Shown in pieces: positions 7,771 through 17,350 of a stretch of 64,000 nt of DNA (the first letter of the stretch is position 1; every line of letters begins with the position of its first letter). The notes beneath the pieces were generated by a model, which was not told the origin of the DNA, did not search any database, and worked only from the letters and a program-made list of their open reading frames with translations. The stretch lies in NCBI GenBank assembly GCA_025153445.1, contig JANZNS010000001.1, positions 434,001-498,000 of the forward strand. The letters run 5' to 3'. Position numbers and translations under genes: made by a program. Origin of the DNA: Marinobacter sp. BGYM27 (lineage in GTDB: Bacteria; Pseudomonadota; Gammaproteobacteria; Pseudomonadales; Oleiphilaceae).

Positions 7771-10377
7771 TTAAAGCTGGTTTTTAAGCTCGTAAAGCTG
7801 GTTTAGCGCCTCCCGCGGCGACAGGCTATCCAAATCAAGCGACGCCAGCGCCTTTTCGACAACGCTGGGGCCGGCACTGGCAAACATGTCGGCCTGATGG
7901 CTGGTGTCGCGGGTGCTGGCTTTTCGTGTGGCTGGTGCCGGGGTTACCGGCGTCGCACTGCCTTCCAACCGCTTGAGCTGCTGTTTGGCGTTGGTGATGA
8001 CGCTCTGGGGAACACCGGCCAGCTTGGCAACCTGGAGCCCGTAACTCTGGCTCGCCGGACCTTCATGGACATTGTGGAGAAAGACAATGCTGTCGTCATG
8101 CTCGGTCGCGGTCAGATGCACGTTAACCGCCAGCGGCAACTGGTCGGCCAGTTGGGTCAGCTCAAAATAGTGAGTCGCAAACAGCGTATAGCAGCGCACG
8201 TCTTCGGCGAGCTGTTCGGCTGTGGCCCAGGCCAGAGACAGGCCATCAAAGGTGCTGGTGCCGCGGCCGACTTCGTCCATCAGAACAAGACTGTTTTCTG
8301 TGGCGTTGTGCAGGATGTTGGCGGTTTCGGTCATTTCCACCATGAATGTTGAGCGGCCACCGGCGATATCGTCAGAAGAGCCCATACGGGTAAAAATGCG
8401 ATCAACCGGGCCGACAATGGCCCTGTCCGCCGGGACAAAGCTGCCGGTATAGGCAAGCAGGGCGATAAGGGCGACCTGGCGCATATAGGTCGACTTACCG
8501 CCCATATTCGGGCCGGTAATCACCAGCATGCGGCGTTCGTTGTCGATCAGCAGATCGTTCGGCACGAACGGTTCATCGAGCAGCTGTTCGACGACCAGAT
8601 GCCGGCCGGCTTCAATGTCCATGCCGGGCGCGTCGGAAAATTCAGGCGCGGCCAGTCGCAGGCTGGTGGCCCGTTCCGCAAAGTTGCTCAGTACGTCCAG
8701 CTCGGCCAATGCCTGGGCGGTTTCCTGGAGCGGGGCCAGTTCCGAGGCCAGCGTTTCGAGCACCTCTTCATAGAGTGCTTTTTCCCGGGCGAGGGCTCGG
8801 CTTTTGGCGCTGAGGGCCTTGTCTTCAAACGTCTTGAGTTCGGGGGTGATGAAGCGCTCGGCGTTTTTCAGGGTCTGACGCCGGATATAGTCGACCGGCG
8901 CCTGATCCGACTGGGCGCGGCTGATTTCGATGTAATAGCCATGAACGCGGTTGTAGCCGACTTTCAGTGAGCTGAGGCCCGTGCGCTCTTTTTCTCTGGT
9001 TTCGACATCAAGCAAGTACTGGCCCGCGTTCTCGCTGATGTTGCGAAGCTCGTCCAGCTCCTCGTCGAAGCCCTCGCTGATAACCCCGCCGTCCCGGATC
9101 ACAACAGGCGGGTTGTCGATGATGGAGCGGGATAGCAGATCAGCCAGCTCCGGGTAGGTACTCGCGGCATCCCGCAAGGCGTGAACGCGCGGTGAATCGA
9201 CGGCCGTCAGTGCGGTCTGCAGATCGGGTAGCAAGGCAAATGCATCCCGCAGTCGGGCAAGGTCCCGTGGCCGTGCCGAGCGCAGTGCCACGCGAGACAG
9301 AATCCGCTCGATATCGCCGACGGATTTCAGCAAATCGTGCACCGGTTCGTAATGAAAGCCATCAAGCAGAGCGCCAACTGCCTGCTGGCGTTCGAGCACG
9401 GTGGCTGTGTCGCGCAGCGGACGGTTAAGCCAGCGTCGAATCAGGCGGCCACCCATGGCGGTCGCGGTGCGATCCATCACCCAGGCCAGAGTGTACTGCT
9501 GGCCGCCGGTAAGGTTGGTGTCGATTTCGAGATTGCGTCGGCTGGCGGCATCCAGAATCACCGCATCTTCCCGGCGCTCGCGGGAGAGTTTACGGATATG
9601 CGGCAGTGCCGTGCGCTGGGTTTCGCGTGCGTACTGCAGCAGGCAACCGGCAGCTGACAGCGCCTGTGTCAGATCTTCGCAGCCAAAACCGGTCAGATCG
9701 CGAACCTGCAATTGCTGGGTGATCACCCTTTGGGCTGTGTCCCGCTCGAATAACCAGGGCCCTTGACGGCGTACACCGGTGAAACCTTCCAGAATGTCTG
9801 CGAACGGAAAATCTTCGCTGATCAGAATTTCAGCAGGGCGCAGGCGTTGCAATTCACCCTGCAAGGATTCGACGCCGCTGAATTCGGAAACGCAGAACCG
9901 GCCACTGGAAATATCGAGCGATGCCAAACCAAAGTCTTCCCGATGACTGGCAATGGCAACCAGCAAATTGTCGCGGCGGTCTTCCAGAAAGGCCTCATCG
10001 CTCAGTGTGCCTGGCGTGACAATGCGCACAACCTGACGTTCGACCGGCCCCTTGCTGGTTGACGGGTCGCCAATCTGTTCACAAATGGCGATGGACTGCC
10101 CCTGGCGCACCAGCCGTGCGATATAACCTTCCGCCGCATGATAAGGCACACCCGCCATAGGAATCGGCTGACCGCCGGATTGCCCGCGTGCGGTGAGCGT
10201 GATGTCCAGCAACTCCGCCGCCTTTTTGGCGTCGTCATAGAACAGCTCGTAAAAATCACCCATCCGGTAGAACACCATTTCATTGGTGTGCTCGGTTTTG
10301 ATTTTCAGATACTGCTTCATCATTGGCGTGTGCTGGGACAGGTCGGTGGTGGCTCTGTCCTTCAGGACTTCCGTCAT
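7771..10377 (-). CDS. mutS: DNA mismatch repair protein MutS
   Basis: An 868-residue mismatch-recognition ATPase. The N-terminal mismatch-binding domain has the Phe-X-Glu motif (F42-Y-E44 in [11 protein letters not shown]). The C-terminal ATPase has the Walker [10 protein letters not shown], a Walker B ending [14 protein letters not shown], and FATHYFELT. The extreme C-terminus ([17 protein letters not shown]) is the short tetramerisation tail. The start is set at 10377 ([11 protein letters not shown]), preceded by a GGAG site; a frame extension to 10482 adds 35 residues that do not look like MutS. Length and domain order are normal. Downstream on the same strand comes fdxA. Confidence 0.97.
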   Translation of the reverse strand: MTEVLKDRATTDLSQHTPMMKQYLKIKTEHTNEMVFYRMGDFYELFYDDAKKAAELLDITLTARGQSGGQPIPMAGVPYHAAEGYIARLVRQGQSIAICEQIGDPSTSKGPVERQVVRIVTPGTLSDEAFLEDRRDNLLVAIASHREDFGLASLDISSGRFCVSEFSGVESLQGELQRLRPAEILISEDFPFADILEGFTGVRRQGPWLFERDTAQRVITQQLQVRDLTGFGCEDLTQALSAAGCLLQYARETQRTALPHIRKLSRERREDAVILDAASRRNLEIDTNLTGGQQYTLAWVMDRTATAMGGRLIRRWLNRPLRDTATVLERQQAVGALLDGFHYEPVHDLLKSVGDIERILSRVALRSARPRDLARLRDAFALLPDLQTALTAVDSPRVHALRDAASTYPELADLLSRSIIDNPPVVIRDGGVISEGFDEELDELRNISENAGQYLLDVETREKERTGLSSLKVGYNRVHGYYIEISRAQSDQAPVDYIRRQTLKNAERFITPELKTFEDKALSAKSRALAREKALYEEVLETLASELAPLQETAQALAELDVLSNFAERATSLRLAAPEFSDAPGMDIEAGRHLVVEQLLDEPFVPNDLLIDNERRMLVITGPNMGGKSTYMRQVALIALLAYTGSFVPADRAIVGPVDRIFTRMGSSDDIAGGRSTFMVEMTETANILHNATENSLVLMDEVGRGTSTFDGLSLAWATAEQLAEDVRCYTLFATHYFELTQLADQLPLAVNVHLTATEHDDSIVFLHNVHEGPASQSYGLQVAKLAGVPQSVITNAKQQLKRLEGSATPVTPAPATRKASTRDTSHQADMFASAGPSVVEKALASLDLDSLSPREALNQLYELKNQL

Positions 10378-10806
10378 TCTCGCTCCGGTTCTGGGGCTGG
10401 CTGGGTGTGCGTTGGTGCGGGGCATGGCACTGTCAGCAAAGGTCTGTGCAGCCTGTGAAAGCTGGGATATGGCCCGCGTCAAATGCGCCCAATGTTAACA
10501 CGGGCGATTGGGCTGCAACATGCAAAAAGAAACGGGCCAGTCGCGAGCGAACTCGCATAACAGCGGGTAGCAGCTACGCTTGATAATAAAGAGGTCGAGC
10601 GTTTCGAGGTGCGACCTGCGTTGGCGCAACGCAGGTGTTACCGGGAAAAACACCGTCTGCTTCGATTGTGATGATGCGTGAATGGCGGATGCTGTTATGG
10701 GGGTGTCTGGATGGCATCCCCTTTGCTGGATGTCCAGAGACGACGCCCTTGCCGAACTCCTTCATGGAGCTAAAGCGCACATCAATCCCAATGCGGGGAA
10801 TGCACT
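10378..10806. other. Divergent intergenic region between mutS and the ATP-grasp cluster
   Basis: About 430 bases must hold the promoters for mutS (minus) and the ATP-grasp/alpha-E cluster (plus). I could not find a convincing -35/-10 pair for either. The notable element is the perfect 9-bp inverted repeat at 10614-10636. No RNA gene or additional ORF is supported. Confidence 0.5.
10614..10636. repeat. Perfect 9-bp inverted repeat in the leader of the ATP-grasp cluster
   Basis: ACCTGCGTT (10614-10622) pairs with AACGCAGGT (10628-10636) around a GGCGC loop. It is not followed by a T run, so it is not a terminator. It lies 170 bp before the first gene and could be an operator or a leader-RNA hairpin. 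Confidence 0.5.
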
Positions 10807-12261
10807 ATGAACGAACCCATCGTACTCAATGCCTACCGTCCGTATCCCGGGTGCTATGACGAACTGGTGGATGACGGCTGCCGGGCACGATCACAAGCCA
10901 CGGCCGTCGCGCGGTTCATTGCGCACAATGGCGCTGATGAACTGGTACGCCGGCAAGCTCAGCTGGATTCGACGATAGCAGCTATGGGCATATCATTTAC
11001 CGTCTATTCCGACAGCCAGAATATTGATCGAGCCTGGCCGCTGGATGTGGTGCCCCGGGTTATTTCCGCAACGGATTGGGAGAAAACCAGCAATGGCCTG
11101 AAGCAGCGTCTGCAGGCGCTGAATATGTTTATCAATGATTTATACAACGACCAGAAAGTCATCAAAGACAAGATTATTCCTGGTGAGCTGGTTCTGAAGT
11201 CGAAGAATTTCCTTGCGCCCTGTCAGGGCATCAAACCGGCGCACGGCGTATGGGCCCACATCTGCGGCACTGATCTGGTGCGCGATGAAATAGGGCGGTT
11301 TCTGGTGTTAGAGGATAACCTGCGGGTGCCTTCCGGTGTCTCCTACATGCTGGAGAACCGGACGGTCATGAAGCGGGTGTTCCCCGAACTGTTTGCCGAA
11401 TCAACGATTGGTCCGGTCGACAACTACCCGTCACGGCTCTGGGAGATGCTGGCCTCATTATCGCCACGCCAGGACCTCACGCCGGTAGTGGTGGTACTGA
11501 CGCCAGGCATTTACAACTCGGCCTATTTCGAACACAGCTTTCTGGCGCAGCAGATGGGCTGCCAGCTGGTGGAAAATGTCGACCTCTACGTCGATAACGA
11601 CATCGTGTATATGCGCACACTGCAGGGGCCACAACGCGTCGATGTCATCTACCGGCGGGTAGACGATGTATTCATTGATCCGGAGGTTTTTCGCAAGGAT
11701 TCGACGCTGGGGATTCCCGGCGTTATCCGTGCCTGGCGGGCCGGAAATGTGGCCATTGCCAATGCACCGGGTTCGGGTGTGGCGGATGACAAGGCGGTCT
11801 ACGCATTTGTGCCGGATATCATTCGTTACTACCTGAGCGAAGAGCCGCTGATTGAGAACGTTCCGACCTATCTGTGTATGGATGAAAAACAGCGTGAGTA
11901 TGTGCTCGCCAATCTCGACAAGCTGGTGGTCAAGCCGGCTAACGAGTCCGGCGGTTACGGTATTCTCATTGGCCCCCGGGCAAATGACGAAGAGCGAGCT
12001 CAGTTCGCCACTGCAATTCGTGAAAATCCCCGTAATTTTATTGCGCAACCGACACTTAATCTTTCGACTGCTCCCACCTTGTGTGACGAGATACTCGAGC
12101 CACGCCATCTGGATCTGCGGCCGTTTATCCTGCAGGGCGAAAGCGTTTATTGCACCACTGGAGGGTTGAGCCGGGTTGCATTGCGGCGTGGCTCGCTGGT
12201 GGTCAACTCCTCCCAGGGGGGCGGTAGTAAAGATACCTGGATCGTGGCGGGGGAGGGCTGA
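10807..12261 (+). CDS. Circularly permuted ATP-grasp protein (CP_ATPgrasp type, DUF404/DUF407)
   Basis: A 484-residue predicted amidoligase-type ATP-grasp enzyme. Family signatures are present in order: FLVLEDNLRVPSGVSYMLEN (about 162-181), VDVIYRRVDD with an acidic pair (about 280-289), a GSGVADDKAVYAFVPD loop, KLVVKPANESGGYG (about 377-390) supplying the ATP-binding Lys and Glu, then RHLDLRPF, and a C-terminal NSSQGGGSKDTW tail. All the usual nucleotide-binding residues look intact. It is predicted to join an amine to a carboxylate using ATP; substrates are unknown. It is the first gene of a tight four-gene set (gaps of 2, 19 and 27 bases), with alpha-E and transglutaminase partners that co-occur in many bacteria. 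Confidence 0.9.
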   Translation: MNEPIVLNAYRPYPGCYDELVDDGCRARSQATAVARFIAHNGADELVRRQAQLDSTIAAMGISFTVYSDSQNIDRAWPLDVVPRVISATDWEKTSNGLKQRLQALNMFINDLYNDQKVIKDKIIPGELVLKSKNFLAPCQGIKPAHGVWAHICGTDLVRDEIGRFLVLEDNLRVPSGVSYMLENRTVMKRVFPELFAESTIGPVDNYPSRLWEMLASLSPRQDLTPVVVVLTPGIYNSAYFEHSFLAQQMGCQLVENVDLYVDNDIVYMRTLQGPQRVDVIYRRVDDVFIDPEVFRKDSTLGIPGVIRAWRAGNVAIANAPGSGVADDKAVYAFVPDIIRYYLSEEPLIENVPTYLCMDEKQREYVLANLDKLVVKPANESGGYGILIGPRANDEERAQFATAIRENPRNFIAQPTLNLSTAPTLCDEILEPRHLDLRPFILQGESVYCTTGGLSRVALRRGSLVVNSSQGGGSKDTWIVAGEG

Positions 12262-12263
12262 TC

Positions 12264-13196
12264 ATGCTGGCAAGAACCGCAGAAAACATGTACTGGATGG
12301 GCCGCTACCTTGAGCGAATGGAAGGCACGGCGCGGCTGATTAATGCGACCACACACATGCTGATTGATTCACATCAGGACGCCCGCATCAGCTGGCCGGT
12401 GCTGATCGACGTGTTGGGCGAAGATCCTCAGGGATTCATTCAGGAAGGCAGCTCAAGCGAGCTGGGGGTTATGCATTACCTGATTGAAGCAGAAGACAGT
12501 CCGGCATCCATTCGCAATTCGTGCAATCAGCTCAGAACCAACGCACGCTGCGTGCGCGAGGTGATTCCCCGGGATTTCTGGGAGGAAATCAACTCTCTCA
12601 ACCTGTTTATGCAGACCGAATGCACACTGGCCTCCAGCCGGGTGCGCCGTTACAGTTTGATGGTGGAGGTCGTGAGGCGTTGCCAGATGGTCGTTGGGGT
12701 CATGGACGGTACCATGCTGCGGGATGATGCATTCTGCGTATTCAACATCGGTCGCCATCTCGAGCGGGCTGACATGACGACGCGGATTATGGATACCTTG
12801 ATTCTGCAACAGCTGACACCGACCGAAGGCCATTCTTCCCGGCGCCAGTTTCAATGGACATCATTGCTCAATGCCCTCGGTGGAACCGAACCCTACCGGC
12901 GTTATTTTGCGCAGGAAGAGGGAGAAACTGACGTTATCGACTTCCTGATGAGCTATCCTGAGTTTCCAAGGTCGATTTGTTTCTGCTTGCAGAAAATTGA
13001 AAGTGCAGTGAAGCGTTTGCCCCGCTCGGACGGTGTGTTGGCCGCCATAGCCCGACTGCGTGGCGGCGTTGACTCAGAGCCGCTGGCATCGCTTTCGACA
13101 GAGCGGTTGCACCTGCTGATCGACCAGATACAGGCGCGGTTCATTGACCTTCACTCCGCCCTGACGGAAGAGTCGTTTAAAGCACCTGATACCTGA
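12264..13196 (+). CDS. Alpha-E domain protein (DUF403)
   Basis: A 310-residue all-helical alpha-E protein. The N-terminus MLARTAENMYWMGRYLERME is diagnostic. A second signature lies in the middle (NIGRHLERADMTTRIMDT), where RHLERAD resembles a repeat of the first motif. It has no membrane segment and no known enzymatic motif. The domain is almost always encoded next to circularly permuted ATP-grasp and transglutaminase proteins, which suggests a scaffold or substrate-carrier role, but this is inference. It starts two bases after the stop of the ATP-grasp gene, indicating coupling. It also has a paralogue fused into the next gene. Confidence 0.9.
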   Translation: MLARTAENMYWMGRYLERMEGTARLINATTHMLIDSHQDARISWPVLIDVLGEDPQGFIQEGSSSELGVMHYLIEAEDSPASIRNSCNQLRTNARCVREVIPRDFWEEINSLNLFMQTECTLASSRVRRYSLMVEVVRRCQMVVGVMDGTMLRDDAFCVFNIGRHLERADMTTRIMDTLILQQLTPTEGHSSRRQFQWTSLLNALGGTEPYRRYFAQEEGETDVIDFLMSYPEFPRSICFCLQKIESAVKRLPRSDGVLAAIARLRGGVDSEPLASLSTERLHLLIDQIQARFIDLHSALTEESFKAPDT

Positions 13197-13215
13197 TAAA
13201 TCACAAGGTTCCTCG

Positions 13216-15690
13216 ATGGACTCGAATGATCAGCCCCTGACACTGGATTCACTGGTTGAGGCGTACCAGCGACGAAGCAAGGGTGTCGACGAATGGATCG
13301 CAGCGGGGGCGGAAGGGGCTGACTGGTCCCGGATTATTGGCTGGCTTATGGGCCAGGGCCCTGAAGCGCTGGCGAGCCTGACATCGGATCTTCAGCATCA
13401 GTTGCGGGAGCACGGTGCTACCTTTGACCCCCAAAGGCAGCAAAACCGGACACTGGACATCATCCCATGGGTGATCGAAACGTCAGAGTGGGCTCAGGTA
13501 GAGGCCGGGCTTGTCCAGCGCCGCAAATTGCTGTCGGCCGTGCTGGACGATCTCTACGGCGATCAGTTGTTGCTCAAGGACGCGACGCTCCCGGCGGATC
13601 TGATTTACCGCAATGCCGAGTACCTGATCCCTTGCCATAACCTGTTACCTGAAGGCCGCGACTGGCTGATGTTGTTGGGGTGTGATCTGGGGCGCGATGA
13701 GAGTGGCCGCCTCACGGCTTATGGCGATTGCTCACAGGCGCCGGGTGGGATGGGCTACGTGCTGGAGAACAGGATAGCCCTGAACCAGGTATTGCCCGAG
13801 CTCAGCCAGCAGTTCCAGAAAAAGCAGCTATCGCAGTTTTTTCAGGAACTTCAGAAATCTCTTGTGCCGCACATCCCTTATAGCAGTGAGCCCTTGATCG
13901 GTTTGCTGACGCGCCATCACCGGGACGGCCAGTACTTTGAACATGCCTTTCTCGCGAATTATCTCAATCTCGCGCTGGTCCATGGTGAGGACCTGATGTT
14001 CAAGGATGGCCGAATGTGGCTGAAAACGCTCAGTGGGCTTCAGCCTTTGGACGCGCTGGTCCGGTATTTGCCGGACATGCTCAGCGATCCGCTGGAGCTG
14101 GATTCGGGTATCACCGGCAGCCCCGGATTGCTTCAAAGCATTCGGCAGGACAACCTGCTGTGTTGCAATCCACCCGGGGCTGCACTGATCGACAGTGGTG
14201 CCTTGCTGCCTTACATGGAGCGGTTATGCCAGCGAGTGCTTGGTGAGTCGCTGAAACTGCCATCGGTGGACGCCTATTGGTGTGGCGACGACACTCAGCG
14301 ACAGCAGGTGATGGCAGATCTTTCGGACATGATCATTCATGATCTTGAACAGCCCGGTCAGTGGCTGTCATTTGCCAATTCAAGTCGTCAGCAGCGGCAG
14401 GAGCTTTCGGCCCGTATAGATAGCGACCCGCAACGTTACCTGGCGCGCCGGGTACTGCCGTTAAGCACGGTGCCGGTATGGCGGAGTCGGGAACTGCAAT
14501 CGCGCAGCGTGACTTTGCGCAGTTTTGCTTTGAAGCACGAGGAGGGCGATCGGCTGATGCCGGGCGGACTGGCCCGCTGTCACGAATATCCCCTGCAACT
14601 TCAGCTCGGGCTGAAAACAAGTTTTATGGCCAAGGATGTCTGGCTGAGTAGTGATGTGGGCGCGTCTATCAGTCTGCTGCATAGCGCATTGACCAGCGTG
14701 CGGTTATCCAGAAAAGCCGGTTTGCTGCCCAGTCGGGTAGCGGATCATCTGTTCTGGATGGGGCGTTACAGTGAACGCCTGAATCTGGCATGTCGCGCGA
14801 TGCGAGCGACTCTGCCTCTGGCCAGCACCGTCGAGAAAGAGGACGAGCTGGCCACTCTGACACCGTTGGTGGCCTTCGCGTGCAAAATAAACGGTGGTCG
14901 GTTCCACCCTACCAATTCTGCGGCTGAACTCACCGAACAACTGAGCAGCCTGTTTGTGCGCAATCGCAAGGACGGCCTGCTATCGGTGCTCCAGGCCTTG
15001 ATCACCAACGCCCAATCCGTGCGGGAGTATTTCTCTGAAGATACCTGGTATGTGCTGGAGCGACTGCAAAACGCATTGAATCAATTCCCCACGCAAGGCT
15101 CGACCTCACGGATGGATCGGGCGCTGGATGAGATTATTCTTCTGCAATCCGCAATCTACGGTCTGAACAACGAGACCATGAGCCGCACACAGGCCCTGCG
15201 CTTCATGGATATTGGCAAACATATCGAGCGTGGCTTGCAGACGACATCGCTGCTCACCAACGTCTTTGTGCAGTCTACCAATCCGCCGGGCGTTCTCATG
15301 GAGGCGGTGCTGCGAATGGCGGACACGCTGATGACCTACCGTCGACGCTACCGTGCCGAGTTGCACCCGCTCGCGATTATTGATCTGTTGCTGCTGGACG
15401 AGAGCACGCCACGATCGGTGGGGTACCAGTGTCAGCGGCTGAAAAGACAGGTAAATCAATTGCCCGCCAGGGATTCAAAGCTGCCACGACTGAATGCAGA
15501 GCAGAGGCTGATGGTTGAACTGGTTACCTTGCTGCAATTGGTCGACCTCGAAGCCTTGATGAGCGAGAGTGGGGAGCCATCACCTCAGTTGGGGGAACTG
15601 CTGCATCATGTTCATATCATGCTGAACCAGTTGTCAGAGGCGATTACGCTGGCGTACTTCAATCACACCGATATTCCGCGGCCGATTTAG
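13216..15690 (+). CDS. Fused circularly permuted ATP-grasp plus alpha-E protein; ATP-grasp half looks degenerate
   Basis: 824 residues. Residues about 1-480 align by eye with the neighbouring stand-alone ATP-grasp (shared GDQLLLKDATLPADLIYRNA and YVLENRIALNQVLPEL regions). Residues about 500-824 are an alpha-E domain starting LLPSRVADHLFWMGRYSERL. Key ATP-grasp positions are changed: LEDNLR is YGDCSQ, VIYRRVDD is ALVRYLPD, and the lysine loop KPANESGGYG is replaced by HDLEQPGQWLSF. The RHLDLRPF motif is replaced by RSVTLRSF. I infer a catalytically inactive ATP-grasp acting as a structural or regulatory partner of the first enzyme. The fusion itself supports physical interaction of ATP-grasp and alpha-E domains. 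Confidence 0.88.
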   Translation: MDSNDQPLTLDSLVEAYQRRSKGVDEWIAAGAEGADWSRIIGWLMGQGPEALASLTSDLQHQLREHGATFDPQRQQNRTLDIIPWVIETSEWAQVEAGLVQRRKLLSAVLDDLYGDQLLLKDATLPADLIYRNAEYLIPCHNLLPEGRDWLMLLGCDLGRDESGRLTAYGDCSQAPGGMGYVLENRIALNQVLPELSQQFQKKQLSQFFQELQKSLVPHIPYSSEPLIGLLTRHHRDGQYFEHAFLANYLNLALVHGEDLMFKDGRMWLKTLSGLQPLDALVRYLPDMLSDPLELDSGITGSPGLLQSIRQDNLLCCNPPGAALIDSGALLPYMERLCQRVLGESLKLPSVDAYWCGDDTQRQQVMADLSDMIIHDLEQPGQWLSFANSSRQQRQELSARIDSDPQRYLARRVLPLSTVPVWRSRELQSRSVTLRSFALKHEEGDRLMPGGLARCHEYPLQLQLGLKTSFMAKDVWLSSDVGASISLLHSALTSVRLSRKAGLLPSRVADHLFWMGRYSERLNLACRAMRATLPLASTVEKEDELATLTPLVAFACKINGGRFHPTNSAAELTEQLSSLFVRNRKDGLLSVLQALITNAQSVREYFSEDTWYVLERLQNALNQFPTQGSTSRMDRALDEIILLQSAIYGLNNETMSRTQALRFMDIGKHIERGLQTTSLLTNVFVQSTNPPGVLMEAVLRMADTLMTYRRRYRAELHPLAIIDLLLLDESTPRSVGYQCQRLKRQVNQLPARDSKLPRLNAEQRLMVELVTLLQLVDLEALMSESGEPSPQLGELLHHVHIMLNQLSEAITLAYFNHTDIPRPI

Positions 15691-15717
15691 CGGTAAAGCA
15701 GAGCAGGGCCTGGTCAT

Positions 15718-16617
15718 ATGAAATATCAGATCACCCATAGAACGCAGTATCGCTATCAGCAGGATACGGCAAACTGCTACAACCTGGCCTGCATGCTGCC
15801 TCGGGCAATGTCCTACCAGAAGGTGGAGTCGAGCAGGCTTCAGGTCAACCCGGCACCCTCAAGCCAGTATCAGCGCCGGGACTTTTTTGGCAATCAGCAG
15901 ACCTTCTTCCATATCGGTGCGCTCCACAGCCAACTAGAGGTGACGGTAGTCAGCCAGGTTGAGGCCATGCGCCGTTATGTCGCGGGGCCATTGGAGTCGT
16001 CAATGCCCTGGGACGACCTGACCCGGCACCTGGCACAATCAACCTATGACGCCGCTCTCGATGCCCGCCTGTTTTCCCACGGCACGCGCATGACGCCCTG
16101 CGATCCTTTACTGGCAGAGTTTGCACGCCAGGATTTCAAGCCCGGTGTACCGGTGCTTGAGGCAGCGCGACGACTCGCTCATCGCATATTTGAGGAGTTT
16201 ACCTTCGAACCGGGCTTTACCACACTGGCAACACCGGTGCGTACCGTGCTTGAAACAAGACGCGGCGTTTGCCAGGACTTCGCGCAATTGGCGATCAGCG
16301 CCCTGCGCTCGCTCGGACTGCCGGTGCGTTACGTCAGCGGATACCTCGAAACCCTACCGCCGCCAGGGCAAGCGCGTCTCGTGGGAGCCGATGCGTCCCA
16401 CGCCTGGTTCAGTGTGTTTGATCCCGTGCTGGGTTGGATTGATTTTGATCCCACCAATGACATGATGCCGGATGAGCGCCATATCACAGTGGCTTTCGGT
16501 CGGGATTATGCCGATGTGGTGCCACTGAAAGGCCTTATGAGCGGCGGCGGGGAGCATCAACTCAAAGTGGAAGTCGATGTTATGCCGCTGGGGCTGGATG
16601 GCGCCCCCCTTTCCTGA
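15718..16617 (+). CDS. Transglutaminase-like cysteine protease family protein
   Basis: A 299-residue protein with the bacterial transglutaminase-like N-terminal beta domain (MKYQITHRTQYRY, to about residue 85) and a transglutaminase core. The catalytic triad is visible: C185 in RRGVCQDFAQ, H228 in DASHAWFSV and D244 in IDFDPTND. No signal peptide is seen, so it is probably cytoplasmic. It is the last gene of the ATP-grasp/alpha-E cluster, where it is the expected hydrolase or transferase partner, possibly cutting or transferring the amide made by the ATP-grasp enzyme (inference). The ribosome site before the ATG at 15718 is weak. Confidence 0.92.
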   Translation: MKYQITHRTQYRYQQDTANCYNLACMLPRAMSYQKVESSRLQVNPAPSSQYQRRDFFGNQQTFFHIGALHSQLEVTVVSQVEAMRRYVAGPLESSMPWDDLTRHLAQSTYDAALDARLFSHGTRMTPCDPLLAEFARQDFKPGVPVLEAARRLAHRIFEEFTFEPGFTTLATPVRTVLETRRGVCQDFAQLAISALRSLGLPVRYVSGYLETLPPPGQARLVGADASHAWFSVFDPVLGWIDFDPTNDMMPDERHITVAFGRDYADVVPLKGLMSGGGEHQLKVEVDVMPLGLDGAPLS

Positions 16618-16683
16618 AGTCTCGCTGTTGCAAGATGTCAGCGCCTTTGATGCAATGTTGGACACAGAGATGAGAGGCGCAGC

Positions 16684-17175
16684 ATGTCCTATTCCGATGA
16701 CCGATTACTTGAAGCGGCTATAGCGCTGGGTGATACCTTGCGCAGTCAGCAATTGATGATCGCCACAGCCGAAAGCTGCACCGGCGGCTGGGTGGCCAAG
16801 GCCCTCACGGATCTGCCCGGAAGCTCGGACTACATAGGCTGCGGGATTGTCAGCTATTCCAACGAGGCCAAGCAGCAGTTGCTGGGCGTTAGCACTCAAT
16901 CCCTGCGAGATCATGGCGCAGTCAGCGAACCGGTTGTACGTGAAATGGTCGCGGGTGCTCTGGCGGTGACCGGAGCGCAAGTGGCTGTGGCCATCAGCGG
17001 AGTGGCAGGTCCAGGGGGAGGAAGCGAGGACAAGCCGGTCGGAACCGTATGGTTTGCCTGGGGACGAACACCCGCAGATACGCAGTGTGTAGTTGAGCAT
17101 TTCAACGGTGATCGGGACAGCGTGCGACGCCAGGCTGTGCTCTATGCCCTGGAAGGCGTACGTGCCTTTCTTTAG
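16684..17175 (+). CDS. pncC: Nicotinamide-nucleotide amidohydrolase (CinA C-terminal domain type)
   Basis: A 163-residue single-domain PncC that hydrolyses NMN to nicotinate mononucleotide and ammonia in pyridine-nucleotide recycling. ATAESCTGGW contains the catalytic Ser at S31. The SGVAGPGGG loop and KPVGTVWFAW strand are also typical. It lacks the N-terminal MoeA-like domain of full CinA, as is usual in proteobacteria. It precedes recA, the widespread pncC(cinA)-recA arrangement. The 175-bp gap to recA holds recA's own LexA-controlled promoter, so co-transcription is at most partial. Confidence 0.95.
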   Translation: MSYSDDRLLEAAIALGDTLRSQQLMIATAESCTGGWVAKALTDLPGSSDYIGCGIVSYSNEAKQQLLGVSTQSLRDHGAVSEPVVREMVAGALAVTGAQVAVAISGVAGPGGGSEDKPVGTVWFAWGRTPADTQCVVEHFNGDRDSVRRQAVLYALEGVRAFL

Positions 17176-17251
17176 TCTGAACCGGGGCCGGCACGTTATT
17201 CAGACCATAAAAGTCCTGCCTGAAAAATCGACACTTGGCCCATCAGATCTG

Positions 17252-17280
17252 TTGTGTTTTAATACTGTTCAAATATACAG
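17252..17280 (+). promoter_or_regulatory. recA promoter with LexA (SOS) box
   Basis: The -35 TTGTGT (17252-17257) and -10 TATACA (17274-17279) are 16 bp apart. A perfect CTGT-N8-ACAG LexA box spans 17265-17280, beginning TACTGT as in the gammaproteobacterial consensus and overlapping the -10. Bound LexA would block RNA polymerase directly. Confidence 0.88.
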
Positions 17281-17350
17281 GGCATGACCAGTCGTCGGTC
17301 CGAAAAGTTATCACTGCATTCCGGCAAATCAATACGAGGCTTTGGCAATA

